A DNA stretch of 64,000 bases from Acidobacteriaceae bacterium (GCA_030037545.1 JASHRF010000117.1:1-64000), one strand, 5' to 3'; positions 1-10,036 are shown, counted from the first letter of the stretch. Notes: generated by a model not told the origin, from the sequence alone. Numbers and translations: made by a program.

Positions 1-2
1 AA

Positions 3-1289
3 CAGATTGGCTTTCAGCATGGATACCTGCTGGCGCGCGAGATTGAGGACAACGTGCATGTGTACCAGGTGGAAGCGCAGCATACGTACAAGCACGACTG
101 GAGCTTCTTTCGCGGAGCGGCGGAGAGCGTTCTGTGGCCGCATGTCGAGCCCGAGTACCAGCAGGAGTTGAGGGGCATCGCGGCCGGGCTGCACGCACAG
201 GGTTCGTCGCTCGACCTGTGGGACGTTGTGGCGCTGAACGGCTTCATCGAATTAAGCGACTATTATCTGCCTGCGTTGAATGCCAAGCAAGGCAAACGCA
301 ACGAGGCCCAGGCCGTGGCGCCGGGCAAGTGCAGCGCATTTATCGCCACCGGCTCGGCGACAAGGGATGGCAAAATCGTGATCGCGCACAGCAACTGGTC
401 CTCGTACGCGGAAGGTGAGCGCTGGAGAATGGTCTTCGACATCGTTCCGGCCAGCGGACAGCATTTCATCATGGACGGGCTGCCCGGCGTAATTACCAGC
501 CAGGACGACTTTGGCGTAAACGCAGCCGGACTGATGATTACCGAGACCACGCTGCCCAAGGCCAGGGGATTCGACGTGAATGGAATTCCCGAGTTCGACC
601 GCTCGCGCAAGGCCATGCAATACGCCACGTCGATCGACGAGTACGCCGCCATCATGCGCAAGGGAAACAACGGCGGATATGCGAACAGCTGGCTGATCGG
701 CGACCGCAAGACCGGCGAGATCGCTTATCTGGAGCTGGGTTTGCAGCACACACCGCTGACCCGGAAGAAGGACGGCTATTTTGTTTCGTCGAACTTTGCG
801 GCGAACCCGGAACTTATTCGCGACGATACGCCGGGTTTCGACCCCGATAATCCTGAGAGCTCGTCGAACGCCCGCCACATTCGCGCCCTGCAGTTTATGA
901 AAGAGCACTACGGCAAGCTGGACATCACGCTGGCCGAGGCCTATCTCTCAGACCATTTCGACAGTTACGAACACCGGATCGATGCCGGCAAGCGCAGCCT
1001 GTGCGGGCACGAGGACACGTCGCCGGTGGGCGAAAAGGTGTGGGGCGATCCGCCGTTCGATCCCAGCGGCGCGGTGACCGGCAAGGTGACCGATTCGGAC
1101 CTGGCGGCCAAGCTGAGTTTTATCGGCCGCGCCGGCCATCCCTGCGGCGAAGATTTCCTGGCCGCGCCATTCCTGGCCGCGCATCCCGAGTTCGACTGGG
1201 AGAAACCGATCCTGCACGACATGATCGCCGGGCCGTGGACGAAGTTTACGGCGGACGAAAAGCCGCCGGCGGTGGTGGCCAGGAATTAG
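3..1289 (+). CDS. C45-type Ntn hydrolase / acyltransferase (5' cut by window)
   Basis: The reading frame is open from base 3, so the gene starts upstream and about 428 codons are visible. The N-terminal stretch reads GFQHGYLLAREIE, a helix seen before the nucleophile in phospholipase-B-like and penicillin acyltransferase-like Ntn hydrolases. The likely autocatalytic Cys is the codon at 330-332, in GKCSAFIATG, followed by an HSNWSSY segment typical of the family. Such enzymes hydrolyse amide bonds after self-cleavage before the Cys. The substrate cannot be read from sequence. It lies 127 bp upstream of, and in the same direction as, the tricorn-like protease; no shared operon is evident. Family call fairly sure, substrate unknown. 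Confidence 0.7.
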   Translation, partial: QIGFQHGYLLAREIEDNVHVYQVEAQHTYKHDWSFFRGAAESVLWPHVEPEYQQELRGIAAGLHAQGSSLDLWDVVALNGFIELSDYYLPALNAKQGKRNEAQAVAPGKCSAFIATGSATRDGKIVIAHSNWSSYAEGERWRMVFDIVPASGQHFIMDGLPGVITSQDDFGVNAAGLMITETTLPKARGFDVNGIPEFDRSRKAMQYATSIDEYAAIMRKGNNGGYANSWLIGDRKTGEIAYLELGLQHTPLTRKKDGYFVSSNFAANPELIRDDTPGFDPDNPESSSNARHIRALQFMKEHYGKLDITLAEAYLSDHFDSYEHRIDAGKRSLCGHEDTSPVGEKVWGDPPFDPSGAVTGKVTDSDLAAKLSFIGRAGHPCGEDFLAAPFLAAHPEFDWEKPILHDMIAGPWTKFTADEKPPAVVARN

Positions 1290-1416
1290 GCCGCGTTTTC
1301 ATTGGACAACGACTGGGCCTTGTTTTCCGCTGCCTGTTCAGTGCCTGAGCACCGGCTCCCCAATTGGCCGGTGTAGGATTATCTCCATCAAGATCAGAGC
1401 GCGGAGGATTCTCATC

Positions 1417-4400
1417 ATGGCTGCGGTTTCAAGGGCTGTCGCGGGTATTGCCGCGAGTCTTGTGGTTGCGGTTACCGGTATTATTCCAGCTTCCTTGCAA
1501 GGCCAGACCGAAGCGCGCCTGCTGCGTTTCCCTGACATTCACGGCAACCAGGTGGTCTTCAGCTATGCGGGAGACCTTTGGCTCACCACCACCGAAGGCG
1601 GCGTGGCGCGGCGCATCACCACCAGCCCCGGTCTCGAGATCTTCCCCCACTTTTCGCCTGACGGCAAATGGATCGCGTTCACCGGCCAGTACGACGGCAA
1701 CTTCAACGTCTACGTGATTCCCGCCGAAGGCGGCCAGCCGCGGCAGCTCACCTTTGTTCCCGATATCGGCTCCGTTCCCGAGCGCATGGGCCCCAACAAC
1801 GAAGTCATTGCCTGGACGCCCGACTCCAAGCGCATCGTCTTTCTTTCCCGCCGCAACACTTACAACGACTGGTTCGGCCAGCTCTGGACCGTGAGCGTCG
1901 ACGGCGGCCTGCCCACCCGCCTCGACATCGACCGCGGCGGCCTGCTGGCTTTCAATGCTGACGGCTCCGAAATGGTCTACAACCGCATCTTCCGCAACTT
2001 CCGCACCTGGAAGCGCTACACCGGCGGCATGGCCCAGAAGCTCTCCCTCTGGGATTTCAAAACCCACGAGTACGAGCAGCTCACTCACGACGAGTGGACC
2101 GACACGTTCCCCATGTGGAGCGGCGACACTGTCTACTTTGTTTCCGACCGCGGCCCCGATCATCGGCTTAACCTCTACGCGATGGACCTCAAGTCCCGCA
2201 CCGCACGCCAGCTCACCCACTATACGGATTTTGACGTCGAGTGGCCCAGCCTCAATGGCGATCAGATCGTTTTCCAGAACGGCGGATGGCTGTATCTTTA
2301 CGACACTAAGACGGAAAAATCCCGCAAGCTCGATATCCAGGTGGAAGGCGACTTCGATCAGGCCCGCGATCACTGGGGTTCTACCGCCAACCTGATCGAC
2401 TCGTTTTCCCTCTCGCCCGACGGCAAGCGCGCCGCATTTACTGCACGCGGCCGCGTCTATACGGTTCCCGCCGAGCACGGCTCCGCGCGCGACCTCACCG
2501 GAGAGCCCGGCGTCCGCCGTGAGAGTGTGGCGTGGTCGCCCGACGGCCGCTGGGTCGCCTACGTGAGCGACCGCACCGGCGAGCAGGAAATCTACATTCG
2601 CCCCCAGGACGGCATGGGTCTCGAGCAGCAGATCACCAGCGGTGGAACCGAGTTCCTCATGCAACCGGCCTGGTCTCCCGACAGCAGCAAGCTGGCCTGG
2701 GCCGACAGCTCCTGCGATCTGCATTACATCGACATCCACGACAAGAAGCCGGTCCTGGTCGATCACTCCAAGTACGCTGAGATCACAAACTACTCCTGGT
2801 CGCCCGACTCCAAGTGGATCGCCTACGACTGGACGCCCGAAAACAACTACCAAGTCGTTAAGCTTTATTCCCTGGCCGACAGTAAAGTCACCGATGTCAC
2901 CACCGACTTTTATTCCTCCTTCAATCCCGTCTTCGATCCCGCCGGCAAGTATCTCTACTTCATCTCCTTCCGCACCTACAATGAAGTCCTGGGCGTCTAC
3001 GACGAGGAGTTTGCCAATCCGCAGGCGGCAAAGGTCTACGCCGTGACGCTCCGCGCCGATGAGCCGTCACCTTTTACGCCGCAAAGCGACGAGGTGACTG
3101 TGAAGCCCGCAGCCGCTTCAGCGGCCGCCGGCGCGCAAGGCTCTCAACCCGCGTCCGAGAATAAATCCGCTGGTGGAGAAAAATCCGCTGATCAAACCGC
3201 CGCAGAAGAGAAAGAGAAGCCCGAAAAGAAAGAGCCCTTCCGCATCGACCTGGACGGAATTCAGAACCGCATCGTCGTCCTTCCCACTCCTCCGGGTAAT
3301 ATCGGCAGGTTGGCTGCCGCCGAGGGTTTTGTCTACTACTCGTCCGACCCGAACACCGGCCTTTCCGGACCGCTCCCCGGTCTGACGCCTGAAATTCACG
3401 TCTTCGATCTCGACAAGCGCAAAGACACGGTTCTTGTCGCCGGTGCGTCCACCTTCACGGTCTCCTTTGACGGCAAAAAGCTCCTCTATCAGGCCGAAGG
3501 CAACAAGTACGGCATCGTCGATGCCACGCCCGCCGGTGCTCCTCATCATCCAGGCGACGGCGCTCTCAATCTCGCCGGCCTGCGCGCCGACATCGATCCG
3601 CGCGCCGAGTGGAAGCAGATGTTCAACGAGGCCTGGCGCCAGGAGCGCACCTACTTCTACAACAAAGATATGAATGGCGTGGACTGGGCCGCCGTGCGCG
3701 AAAAGTACGCGCCGCTCCTGCCGTACATTGAAGACCGCTACGACCTCACCTATGTGATTGGTGAAATGTTCGGCGAGCTTTCCAACTCCCACATGTACGT
3801 GGGCGGCGGCGACTATCCCGATCTCCATCCCGTCAACGTGGGTATGCTGGGCGTTGATTTCGCACTCGACGACGCCAGCGGCCGGTACAAGTTTGCGGGT
3901 ATCCTTGCCGGCGACAACTGGGATCCGGCCCGCCCCTCGCCACTCACCGAGCCCGGGGTCAATGTTCACGAGGGCGACTATCTGCTGGCCGTGAACGGCC
4001 GCGAGCTCAAAGCGTCCGATAATCCCTACGCGCTCTTCGTCGACACCGCTGGCCAGAACGTGACACTCACTGTCAACTCCAAGCCCACTATGGATGGCGC
4101 GCGCCAGGTCGTGGTTCAACCGCTGCCCACCGAGTTCAGCCTGCGCGAGCTTGCCTGGATCGACACCAACCGCGAAAAAGTCGATAAGCTCAGCGGCGGC
4201 AAAATCGGCTACGTTTATCTGCCCGATATGGATGCCGCCGGGCTCAACGAATTCGTCCGCCAGTACTTCCCGCAAATCCGCAAGCAGGGTATCATTTTCG
4301 ACGTCCGTTACAACGGCGGCGGCTTCGTGGATGAGATCATCCTCGAGCACCTCCGCCGCATCCTGGCCGGCATGGAATCGGCTCGCAACTGGGCCCCCAA

Positions 4401-4818
4401 CACGGTTCCCGCCAACGTGTTCTATGGCTACATGGCCTGCGTCACCAACCACTACGCCGCCTCCGACGGCGATATCTTCAGCTATTACTTCAAGTGGTAC
4501 AAGCTCGGTCCCCTCATCGGCACCCGCACCTGGGGCGGCGTGCGCGGCATCCGCGGCGAAATTCCCCTCATGGACGGCGGTTACATCACCCGCTCGGAGT
4601 TCTCACTCTACGGCCTCAACAGCCAGTGGATCATTGAGAACCACGGCGTAGAGCCGGACATCGTGGTAGAGGACACGCCCGACAAACTGGCCGCCGGCCA
4701 CGACCCGCAGTTGGAGAAGGCCGTCGATCTGCTCATGCAGGAGATCACGGCGCATCCGAAGGGTCTCCCACCCCCGCCGCCCGGTCTGCCAGCGTACCCC
4801 AACGGCCCGGGTATGTAA
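1417..4818 (+). CDS. Exported tricorn-type S41 serine protease
   Basis: This 1133-residue protein begins with a signal peptide (about residues 1-30). WD40/PD40 propeller repeats follow to about 560 (recurrent SPDGK-W-A motifs). Then come a low-complexity Ala/Glu/Lys linker (about 565-610), a tricorn core, a PDZ-like segment and the S41 catalytic domain. Matches to tricorn catalytic motifs are S791-H792 (SNSHMY), nucleophile S1016 in ASDGD, and E1074 before NHGVEPD. Archaeal tricorn trims proteasome products; bacterial homologues with signal peptides probably act in the periplasm. GGAGG at 1403-1407 lies nine bases before the ATG. The tail is Pro-rich. Family sure, physiological role unknown. 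Confidence 0.9.
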   Translation: MAAVSRAVAGIAASLVVAVTGIIPASLQGQTEARLLRFPDIHGNQVVFSYAGDLWLTTTEGGVARRITTSPGLEIFPHFSPDGKWIAFTGQYDGNFNVYVIPAEGGQPRQLTFVPDIGSVPERMGPNNEVIAWTPDSKRIVFLSRRNTYNDWFGQLWTVSVDGGLPTRLDIDRGGLLAFNADGSEMVYNRIFRNFRTWKRYTGGMAQKLSLWDFKTHEYEQLTHDEWTDTFPMWSGDTVYFVSDRGPDHRLNLYAMDLKSRTARQLTHYTDFDVEWPSLNGDQIVFQNGGWLYLYDTKTEKSRKLDIQVEGDFDQARDHWGSTANLIDSFSLSPDGKRAAFTARGRVYTVPAEHGSARDLTGEPGVRRESVAWSPDGRWVAYVSDRTGEQEIYIRPQDGMGLEQQITSGGTEFLMQPAWSPDSSKLAWADSSCDLHYIDIHDKKPVLVDHSKYAEITNYSWSPDSKWIAYDWTPENNYQVVKLYSLADSKVTDVTTDFYSSFNPVFDPAGKYLYFISFRTYNEVLGVYDEEFANPQAAKVYAVTLRADEPSPFTPQSDEVTVKPAAASAAAGAQGSQPASENKSAGGEKSADQTAAEEKEKPEKKEPFRIDLDGIQNRIVVLPTPPGNIGRLAAAEGFVYYSSDPNTGLSGPLPGLTPEIHVFDLDKRKDTVLVAGASTFTVSFDGKKLLYQAEGNKYGIVDATPAGAPHHPGDGALNLAGLRADIDPRAEWKQMFNEAWRQERTYFYNKDMNGVDWAAVREKYAPLLPYIEDRYDLTYVIGEMFGELSNSHMYVGGGDYPDLHPVNVGMLGVDFALDDASGRYKFAGILAGDNWDPARPSPLTEPGVNVHEGDYLLAVNGRELKASDNPYALFVDTAGQNVTLTVNSKPTMDGARQVVVQPLPTEFSLRELAWIDTNREKVDKLSGGKIGYVYLPDMDAAGLNEFVRQYFPQIRKQGIIFDVRYNGGGFVDEIILEHLRRILAGMESARNWAPNTVPANVFYGYMACVTNHYAASDGDIFSYYFKWYKLGPLIGTRTWGGVRGIRGEIPLMDGGYITRSEFSLYGLNSQWIIENHGVEPDIVVEDTPDKLAAGHDPQLEKAVDLLMQEITAHPKGLPPPPPGLPAYPNGPGM

Positions 4819-4892
4819 CTTTTGGACCGCTTTACGGTGGCCGGTTCAAAGGCATTGGCAAAGAAGCTGTATTCGGCAGTCGTGGCTTCCTA

Positions 4893-4919
4893 CCCTTGCG
4901 ACAGACAAAATCGCAAGGG
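4893..4919. terminator. Nine-bp perfect hairpin between convergent genes
   Basis: CCCTTGCGA at 4893-4901 pairs perfectly with TCGCAAGGG at 4911-4919 across a nine-base loop. It sits between the convergent protease gene and mqnE, so it could stop transcription from both sides. Neither side has a good U-tract, so intrinsic termination is not certain. Confidence 0.4.
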
Positions 4920-4959
4920 CGGGGCACGGGAGATCTGGGAACGATAATTTTGGAACCGC

Positions 4960-6129
4960 TTAGACGGCCACCGTGAAGCTGTCCTCGGTGCGGGTGACGG
5001 CGTGGTAGAGCGTGTCGCGCTCCACGGGCACGCGGCCGGCTTCGGTGATCAGGCGGCAGAGCTCCCTGCGCGTGAGGCCCTGCGGCGTGGTTGCGCCGGC
5101 ATCGTGGTAGATCTTTTCTTCAATGACCGTGCCGTCCAGGTCGTCGGCGCCGAAGCGCAGCGCGATTTGCGCGATCTTGGGCGTCATCATCTGCCAATAG
5201 GCCTTGATGTGCGGGAAGTTGTCGAGCAGCAGGCGGCCGACCGCAATCTGGCGAATATCGGTGAGGCCGGTTGTCACGGGCAGGTGGTCGAGGGGCGTGT
5301 TTTCGGGATGGAAGGCTAGCGGGATGAAGGTCTGGAAGCCGCCGGTCTCGTCCTGCAGGGCGCGCAGTTTGAGCAGGTGATCGACGCGGTCGGCGTCGTT
5401 CTCGATGTGCCCGTACAACATGGTCGCATTGGATTTGAAGCCCAAGTTATGCGCGGTGCGCGCGGTCTCGAGCCACTCGTCGCCATCGATCTTGTGATCG
5501 CAGATGATGGAGCGCACGCGCGGCGCGAAGATTTCTGCGCCGCCGCCGGGCATGGAATCCACGCCTGCCTTACGCAGTTTGATGAGTGTCTGCTCGACGG
5601 TGAGCTTGGCGCGGCGGGCCAGAAACGCGATCTCCACCATGGTGAAAGCCTTGATGTGAACCTTGGGAAAGCGTTCCTTGAGGCCGTGGATCAGGTCGAG
5701 GAAAAATTCGAGCGGAAGGTCGGGATGCAGGCCCCCGACGATGTGGAATTCCGTTACGGCTTCGGAGTAGCCGGAGGCCGCGGTCTGCCAGGCTTCGTCG
5801 AGCGCCATGGTGTAGCCGGCCGGGTCGCCCTTTTTGCGGCCGAAGGCGCACAGCTTGCAGGCGGCTACGCACACGTTGGTGGGGTTGATGTGGCGATTGA
5901 CGTTGAAGTAGGTGACGTTGCCGTGCAGGCGCTCGCGGACATGGTTGGCGAGCCAGCCCACGGCCAGCACGTCGCTGGTGGAATAAAGCAGGAGGCCATC
6001 GGCGGCCTCGAGGCGCTCCTCAGCGAGCACCCTGGCGGCTACGCGCTCAAGGCGTGGATCGTAAGTGAGGAATTCGGCGGTGCGAAGGGCGGTAGCGGTT
6101 CCGTGAATCTCCGGCGATTCAGTCCTCAT
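4960..6129 (-). CDS. mqnE: Aminofutalosine synthase (radical SAM)
   Basis: The protein is a radical SAM enzyme of the CofH/MqnC/MqnE group. C87, C91 and C94 form the CX3CX2C [4Fe-4S] motif (CVAACKLC) within INPTNVC...CAFGRKKGDPAGY, characteristic of MqnE. MqnE joins SAM-derived adenosyl radical chemistry to 3-enolpyruvylbenzoate to give aminofutalosine in the futalosine route to menaquinone. I chose the ATG at 6127-6129 (389 residues) because AAAGGAG lies nine bases upstream; an in-frame TTG eight codons earlier has no such site. Other futalosine-pathway genes are not in this window. It is convergent with the upstream protease gene and stands alone. Confidence 0.88.
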   Translation of the reverse strand: MRTESPEIHGTATALRTAEFLTYDPRLERVAARVLAEERLEAADGLLLYSTSDVLAVGWLANHVRERLHGNVTYFNVNRHINPTNVCVAACKLCAFGRKKGDPAGYTMALDEAWQTAASGYSEAVTEFHIVGGLHPDLPLEFFLDLIHGLKERFPKVHIKAFTMVEIAFLARRAKLTVEQTLIKLRKAGVDSMPGGGAEIFAPRVRSIICDHKIDGDEWLETARTAHNLGFKSNATMLYGHIENDADRVDHLLKLRALQDETGGFQTFIPLAFHPENTPLDHLPVTTGLTDIRQIAVGRLLLDNFPHIKAYWQMMTPKIAQIALRFGADDLDGTVIEEKIYHDAGATTPQGLTRRELCRLITEAGRVPVERDTLYHAVTRTEDSFTVAV

Positions 6130-6194
6130 GGCATCCGGCTCCTTTCGCAACAATGAATTGGCGCCGCGGCGCGTCTGTTTGTTACGGTGCGCGC

Positions 6195-8309
6195 TCAGTG
6201 CGCGGCGGGCAAGCTGGCGCGCTGAGGCGGCAACGTGCCGGCTGCGGGCGGTTGCAGCAGAACGCCGTCATTGAGCGAAGCCGCCACAAGCCGCTCGCCA
6301 GTCGAGCGGATCAGCGCCACCGGGTAGCCTGTTTGCCACCACTTCCACGTCAAGGTTTTGGGATCGATGGCGAAGACCTGATCGTTCGACCGCGAGCTGA
6401 CCAGGATGCTCTTGAGCGCCGGATCGTAGCTCAGGTCGTCAACGTCTCGGAAGGGCAGCCGTTCCAGCCACATCCAGCTCTTGCCCATATCCTTGGTAAA
6501 GTAGACGCCCTCACGCGCGCCCAGCCACAGCGTGCCGTCGGGCGAAAAGGCCACGCGATGAATGCGCGTGAGCATCTTGGGCAAACCAATCGGCCACCAG
6601 GTCAGGCCCTTGTCCTGGGACAGCACCACGCCATCGGCGTGCGCGGCGGCAATGTTGTCGCCGTGCACGGTGACGGAATCATAATCGCTGGCATCCATCA
6701 CCGGGCCGCCATGCCAGGTCGCGCCCTGATCATCGCTGGTGAGAAGGCCGTAGCTGGTGGCCGCGGCCCACACATCGGTCGATGCGTCGAGCGCATTCAC
6801 GCGGCCATCCAGTTGGACTAGGGGCGCTTTTTCTTTCTTCTCCACATTCACGCGCGTCCGGTAAGCGGTTTCGGCGATGGTCTTGACGATAGTGTTGGCG
6901 ATGGTGTTGCGCGCTGCCCAGACAAGGCTGGGTGCCGAGCCTAGCGCGGACGAGCTGGAGTCCGCAGCGGCACCCGCGTCTGCACTCGAATCGGCACTCG
7001 TATTGGCCGTCGGATCGAGCAGGAAGATGCCTTCATTGGTCCCGGCGAGCACCGCGCCGTCCTTGGTTTGCGCCAGCACGAACACATCGCGGCCGTCGAG
7101 ACCCTGCCCGTCCTGCGACCACGTCTTGCCCCCGTCGGCTGAGACAAACACGCCGCCGTAGCTCTTGTCGTTGACCACGCCCGCGTAAAGCCGCTCGGGA
7201 TTACTGCGGTCCACCAGCAGCGCCTCAACCTTGCGCTCGGAGATGCCGGTATTCGAAGCTGTGAAGGTTTCGCCGCCATCGTTGCTGGCCAGAACGCCGC
7301 CGCGATCGGTGGCCAGCAGCACATGGTTCGGGTCGCGCGGGTCGACGAAGACGTCGTTCACGATGACATCGGCGCCGGTCATGCGGCGAAAAGTGCGGCC
7401 CGCGTCGCGGGTCTTGTAAAGGCCCTCGGTCGTGCCCGCGTAGACCACTTCGCGATTCTCAGGATCCTGCGTCAGCACGCGCGTGCGGCGCGCCTCGTTG
7501 GGAATACCGTGAATCTTGTGGAATAGCAGGCCTGCATTCTCGCTTTTGTAAATGCCGCTGCAGGCGCTCAGGTAAACGGTGCGGGTGCGGCTGGGATCGA
7601 TGATGATGGAGAAGACGTCGGAGTCGACGATGAGGCCCTGCTTGATGTTGTGCCAGGTCTTGCCGCCGTCGCCTGTCTTCCAGGGCAGATGCCAGGTGCC
7701 GGCGTAAACGATGTCGGGATTCGCGGGATCAATGGCCAGCGATTCAACTTCGTGAATCTCGCGGCTGCCCTCAGGGCTGATTTGCGTCCACGTGGCGCCC
7801 CTGTCGTTGGAGCGGAAGATGCCTTCAAGAGTTCCGGCAAACAGAATGTGCGGATCGGAGGGAGCCTGGGCAAAGGCGTAGATCGACTGGCCGTGCAGCC
7901 CGGTCAATTCCGTCCAGGTGCGGCCGCCGTCGTGGGTTACCCACGCGCCGCCGCCAGGGCCGTCGGCCCGCCATGCGGCTGCGTAAATGGTGGCCGGAGC
8001 CGCGGGATCGACAACGATGTGATCGAGGACGAAAGAATTGGCGCCCTCCATCTTGGCCAGCCGGTGCCAGGATGCGCCCGCGTCGGTAGATTCGTACACC
8101 CAGCTATCGGTGGTGCCGAGATACAGATGGCTGGGATCGCCGGGCACAGACGCAAAGGCGCGGGCATCGCCGCCGTCGGGACCGACGGTGCTCCAGAGCT
8201 CCTGGGCCGGAAGCCGGGCCACGGAGAGAACCAAGGCAAGCGGAAGCGCGGCCAGCACAGACCGCGACAGAAAACGGCGGACAAAAACGCCCCTAAATAA
8301 AGAGTTCAT
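6195..8309 (-). CDS. Exported BNR/sortilin-like repeat protein
   Basis: This 704-residue protein has a long N-terminal signal peptide (RRFLSRSVLAALPLALVLSVARLPAQ). More than ten beta-propeller repeats follow, carrying the S-x-D-x-G-x-T-W Asp-box signature (STDAGASWHR, THDGGRTWTE, SNDRGATWTQ, SADGGKTWSQ). Such proteins resemble the photosystem II assembly factor/VPS10 propeller fold and are frequent in Acidobacteriota. They are thought to act as extracytoplasmic binding or glycosidase-like scaffolds. A Ser/Ala-rich low-complexity insert lies around residues 430-455. No catalytic residues can be named. It is divergent from nothing obvious and ends 66 bp from mqnE. Confidence 0.75.
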   Translation of the reverse strand: MNSLFRGVFVRRFLSRSVLAALPLALVLSVARLPAQELWSTVGPDGGDARAFASVPGDPSHLYLGTTDSWVYESTDAGASWHRLAKMEGANSFVLDHIVVDPAAPATIYAAAWRADGPGGGAWVTHDGGRTWTELTGLHGQSIYAFAQAPSDPHILFAGTLEGIFRSNDRGATWTQISPEGSREIHEVESLAIDPANPDIVYAGTWHLPWKTGDGGKTWHNIKQGLIVDSDVFSIIIDPSRTRTVYLSACSGIYKSENAGLLFHKIHGIPNEARRTRVLTQDPENREVVYAGTTEGLYKTRDAGRTFRRMTGADVIVNDVFVDPRDPNHVLLATDRGGVLASNDGGETFTASNTGISERKVEALLVDRSNPERLYAGVVNDKSYGGVFVSADGGKTWSQDGQGLDGRDVFVLAQTKDGAVLAGTNEGIFLLDPTANTSADSSADAGAAADSSSSALGSAPSLVWAARNTIANTIVKTIAETAYRTRVNVEKKEKAPLVQLDGRVNALDASTDVWAAATSYGLLTSDDQGATWHGGPVMDASDYDSVTVHGDNIAAAHADGVVLSQDKGLTWWPIGLPKMLTRIHRVAFSPDGTLWLGAREGVYFTKDMGKSWMWLERLPFRDVDDLSYDPALKSILVSSRSNDQVFAIDPKTLTWKWWQTGYPVALIRSTGERLVAASLNDGVLLQPPAAGTLPPQRASLPAAH

Positions 8310-8509
8310 GCGGGAAGAATGCCCCCAGAGGGCTTACCTGATAAGTATACAGGGAAATGAATTCGGAAAAACTGGCGCATGGGGCTTCGGGGAGCCGATC
8401 GATAACGGCCCCAAGGCAACGGTCCCCAAGACGCTTTTTCGAGCCGTCAGGGCGCTCTTTAGGCCCGGTGCGTAAGGTGTCCCATGGCGCCGAAGAGCTT
8501 GATTTGTCT

Positions 8510-9175
8510 TCAAAAACGGAGGAACGCGCCGATCATCGGTTCGGCCGTTTGCGTGAACGCATTGGTCGATGAAAATGCCGTCGTCAGGGCAGCCGCCTTA
8601 TAAACATTGCCACGATACTGGAAGCGCAAGCCGAGATGGGGCACCACGGTCCAGTCCAGCCCCGCGCCATAAACGAACACGCCCCTGGCCGAGGTGTTGG
8701 TAGAGACCGTCGTACTCTGGCAAACACCCGTGTTGAGGCTACATTCGACTGCTGGCGCGCTACTACTGCTGGGCACATTCAGCAGAATCCCGCCGCCGGC
8801 AAGCGCGAAAGGCCGAAAGCTGGAAATCTTCAGCGATACGATCCAGTCGCCGGTGATCTCGTGGGCGTTATTTGGAACAGCAGACGAAACCGGTTGGTAT
8901 CCGCACGTTAGAACGGAGCAAACCTCGGATCGCTGGTAGGCCTGGTCGGCGCGATTGTAGGCGTAGGTTGCCTCATAGCCTACCAGCGGATTGCTGATGT
9001 GCCGGAAATCCAGCGACACGCCGGCGGAGTTCGACGGGCTCTGCTTTAGGCTGTTGAATGTCGTGGATTCATTGAACGCGCCGTACAGGCTGGCCGCAAC
9101 ATCTGTCTGCGCGATGCAGGCAGGGCAGAGAAGCGAAACGACGGCGGCAGAGAAGAAAAACAACCTGGTTCGCAT
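8510..9175 (-). CDS. Small outer-membrane beta-barrel protein
   Basis: The 221-residue protein has a clear signal peptide (FFFSAAVVSLLCPACIAQ). Alternating-hydrophobicity strands follow and it ends in GAFLRF, the aromatic C-terminal residue expected for BAM-dependent outer-membrane barrels. Length and pattern resemble OmpA-like or OmpW-like eight-stranded barrels, but no specific family was recognised. The start at 9173-9175 is supported by GGAGGG about seven bases upstream. The same frame stays open much further upstream but has no start support and runs antisense to nuoB. A terminator for nuoB separates the two. Confidence 0.7.
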   Translation of the reverse strand: MRTRLFFFSAAVVSLLCPACIAQTDVAASLYGAFNESTTFNSLKQSPSNSAGVSLDFRHISNPLVGYEATYAYNRADQAYQRSEVCSVLTCGYQPVSSAVPNNAHEITGDWIVSLKISSFRPFALAGGGILLNVPSSSSAPAVECSLNTGVCQSTTVSTNTSARGVFVYGAGLDWTVVPHLGLRFQYRGNVYKAAALTTAFSSTNAFTQTAEPMIGAFLRF

Positions 9176-9269
9176 TGCTGAACCCTCCACGGATCTTGAT
9201 CGAGAGGACCGGAAGCAGCAGTGAAGACTCACAGGGCCATCCACGGCCCTTGTTTCTTGTTTAAGGACG

Positions 9270-9294
9270 CAAAACGGCCGCAAGAGTTGCGGCC
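9270..9294 (-). terminator. Rho-independent terminator after nuoB
   Basis: Read on the minus strand, GGCCGCAA-CTC-TTGCGGCC is an eight-bp GC-rich stem with a three-base loop followed by GTTTTG. It lies about ten bases past the nuoB stop codon. Confidence 0.75.
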
Positions 9295-9303
9295 TGCCCG
9301 CCT

Positions 9304-9879
9304 TTATCCTACATTGAGCGTCTTGACCAGACTGCGCGGCTCGCGCTGGATCTTCTCCTGGAGCAGGGTAATGGCGTAGATGAGCTGTTCGGGGCGCGGC
9401 GGGCAGCCGGGCACGTAAACATCGACGGGAATAACCTGGTTTACGCCCTGTACCAGCGCGTAATTCTGGAACACGCCGCCCGAGGTGGCGCAGGCGCCCA
9501 TGGAGATGACCCATTTGGGCTCCGGCATCTGGTCGTAGAGGCGGCGGATCACAGGCGCCATTTTTTGCGACACGCGGCCGGCAATCACCATCAGGTCCGA
9601 CTGGCGCGGCGAAGGCCGGAAGACTTCGGCGCCGAAACGGGCCACGTCGAAGCGCGCCGCACCCATCGACATCATTTCGATGGCGCAGCAAGCCAGGCCG
9701 AAGGTCATGGGCCAGATGGAGCTCTTGCGGATCCAGTTCACCGCGTAATCGAGCGAGGTGAGGAAGACGCCCTCCGGCTCCTCGAAGCCGTAGTTCACTT
9801 CCTTCAGCTTGATGCGGTTTTTCGCGCTGCTCTCCAGCGCTCCGAAAAGGTACCGGTCGCGCTCTACGGTGGCCGTCAT
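9304..9879 (-). CDS. nuoB: NADH-quinone oxidoreductase subunit B
   Basis: This 191-residue protein is the NuoB/PSST subunit of complex I, which binds iron-sulphur cluster N2 next to the quinone site at the membrane arm junction. The four ligands are present: C64-C65 (LACCAIEMM), C130 (MGACATSGG) and C159 (VPGCPPRPE). The start [10 protein letters not shown] gives the usual length. The frame extends 37 codons further upstream without family-like sequence, and GGAG is only two bases before the chosen ATG, so the start is not certain. No other nuo gene is adjacent, so this copy is outside any complex I operon in the window. Confidence 0.92.
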   Translation of the reverse strand: MTATVERDRYLFGALESSAKNRIKLKEVNYGFEEPEGVFLTSLDYAVNWIRKSSIWPMTFGLACCAIEMMSMGAARFDVARFGAEVFRPSPRQSDLMVIAGRVSQKMAPVIRRLYDQMPEPKWVISMGACATSGGVFQNYALVQGVNQVIPVDVYVPGCPPRPEQLIYAITLLQEKIQREPRSLVKTLNVG

Positions 9880-10036
9880 GGCTCCATTATAAATCTTCGC
9901 TGACGCGCGACAAAGGGACAAGAAGCAGAGGTCAGAGATCGGCAGCAGCGATTGCGCGTCGGAGGAATGACTGCTGCATTTCACTGCCAATCGCCTTCGC
10001 CTCGGGGGCCTTCCTCTATCCCTTTGTCCCTTATCT

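Noticed and set aside
1350-1373. Seven-bp hairpin CACCGGC/GCCGGTG after the C45-type gene
   Set aside because: It has no U-tract and lies close to the next gene's ribosome site; too weak to call a terminator.
3118-4452. A 444-codon open frame antisense to the tricorn-type protease
   Set aside because: High GC content leaves antisense frames open. The plus-strand product has conserved catalytic motifs and the antisense one does not.
9176-9691. Upstream extension of the outer-membrane barrel frame
   Set aside because: The frame remains open but runs antisense to nuoB. The signal peptide and GGAGGG support the start at 9175.
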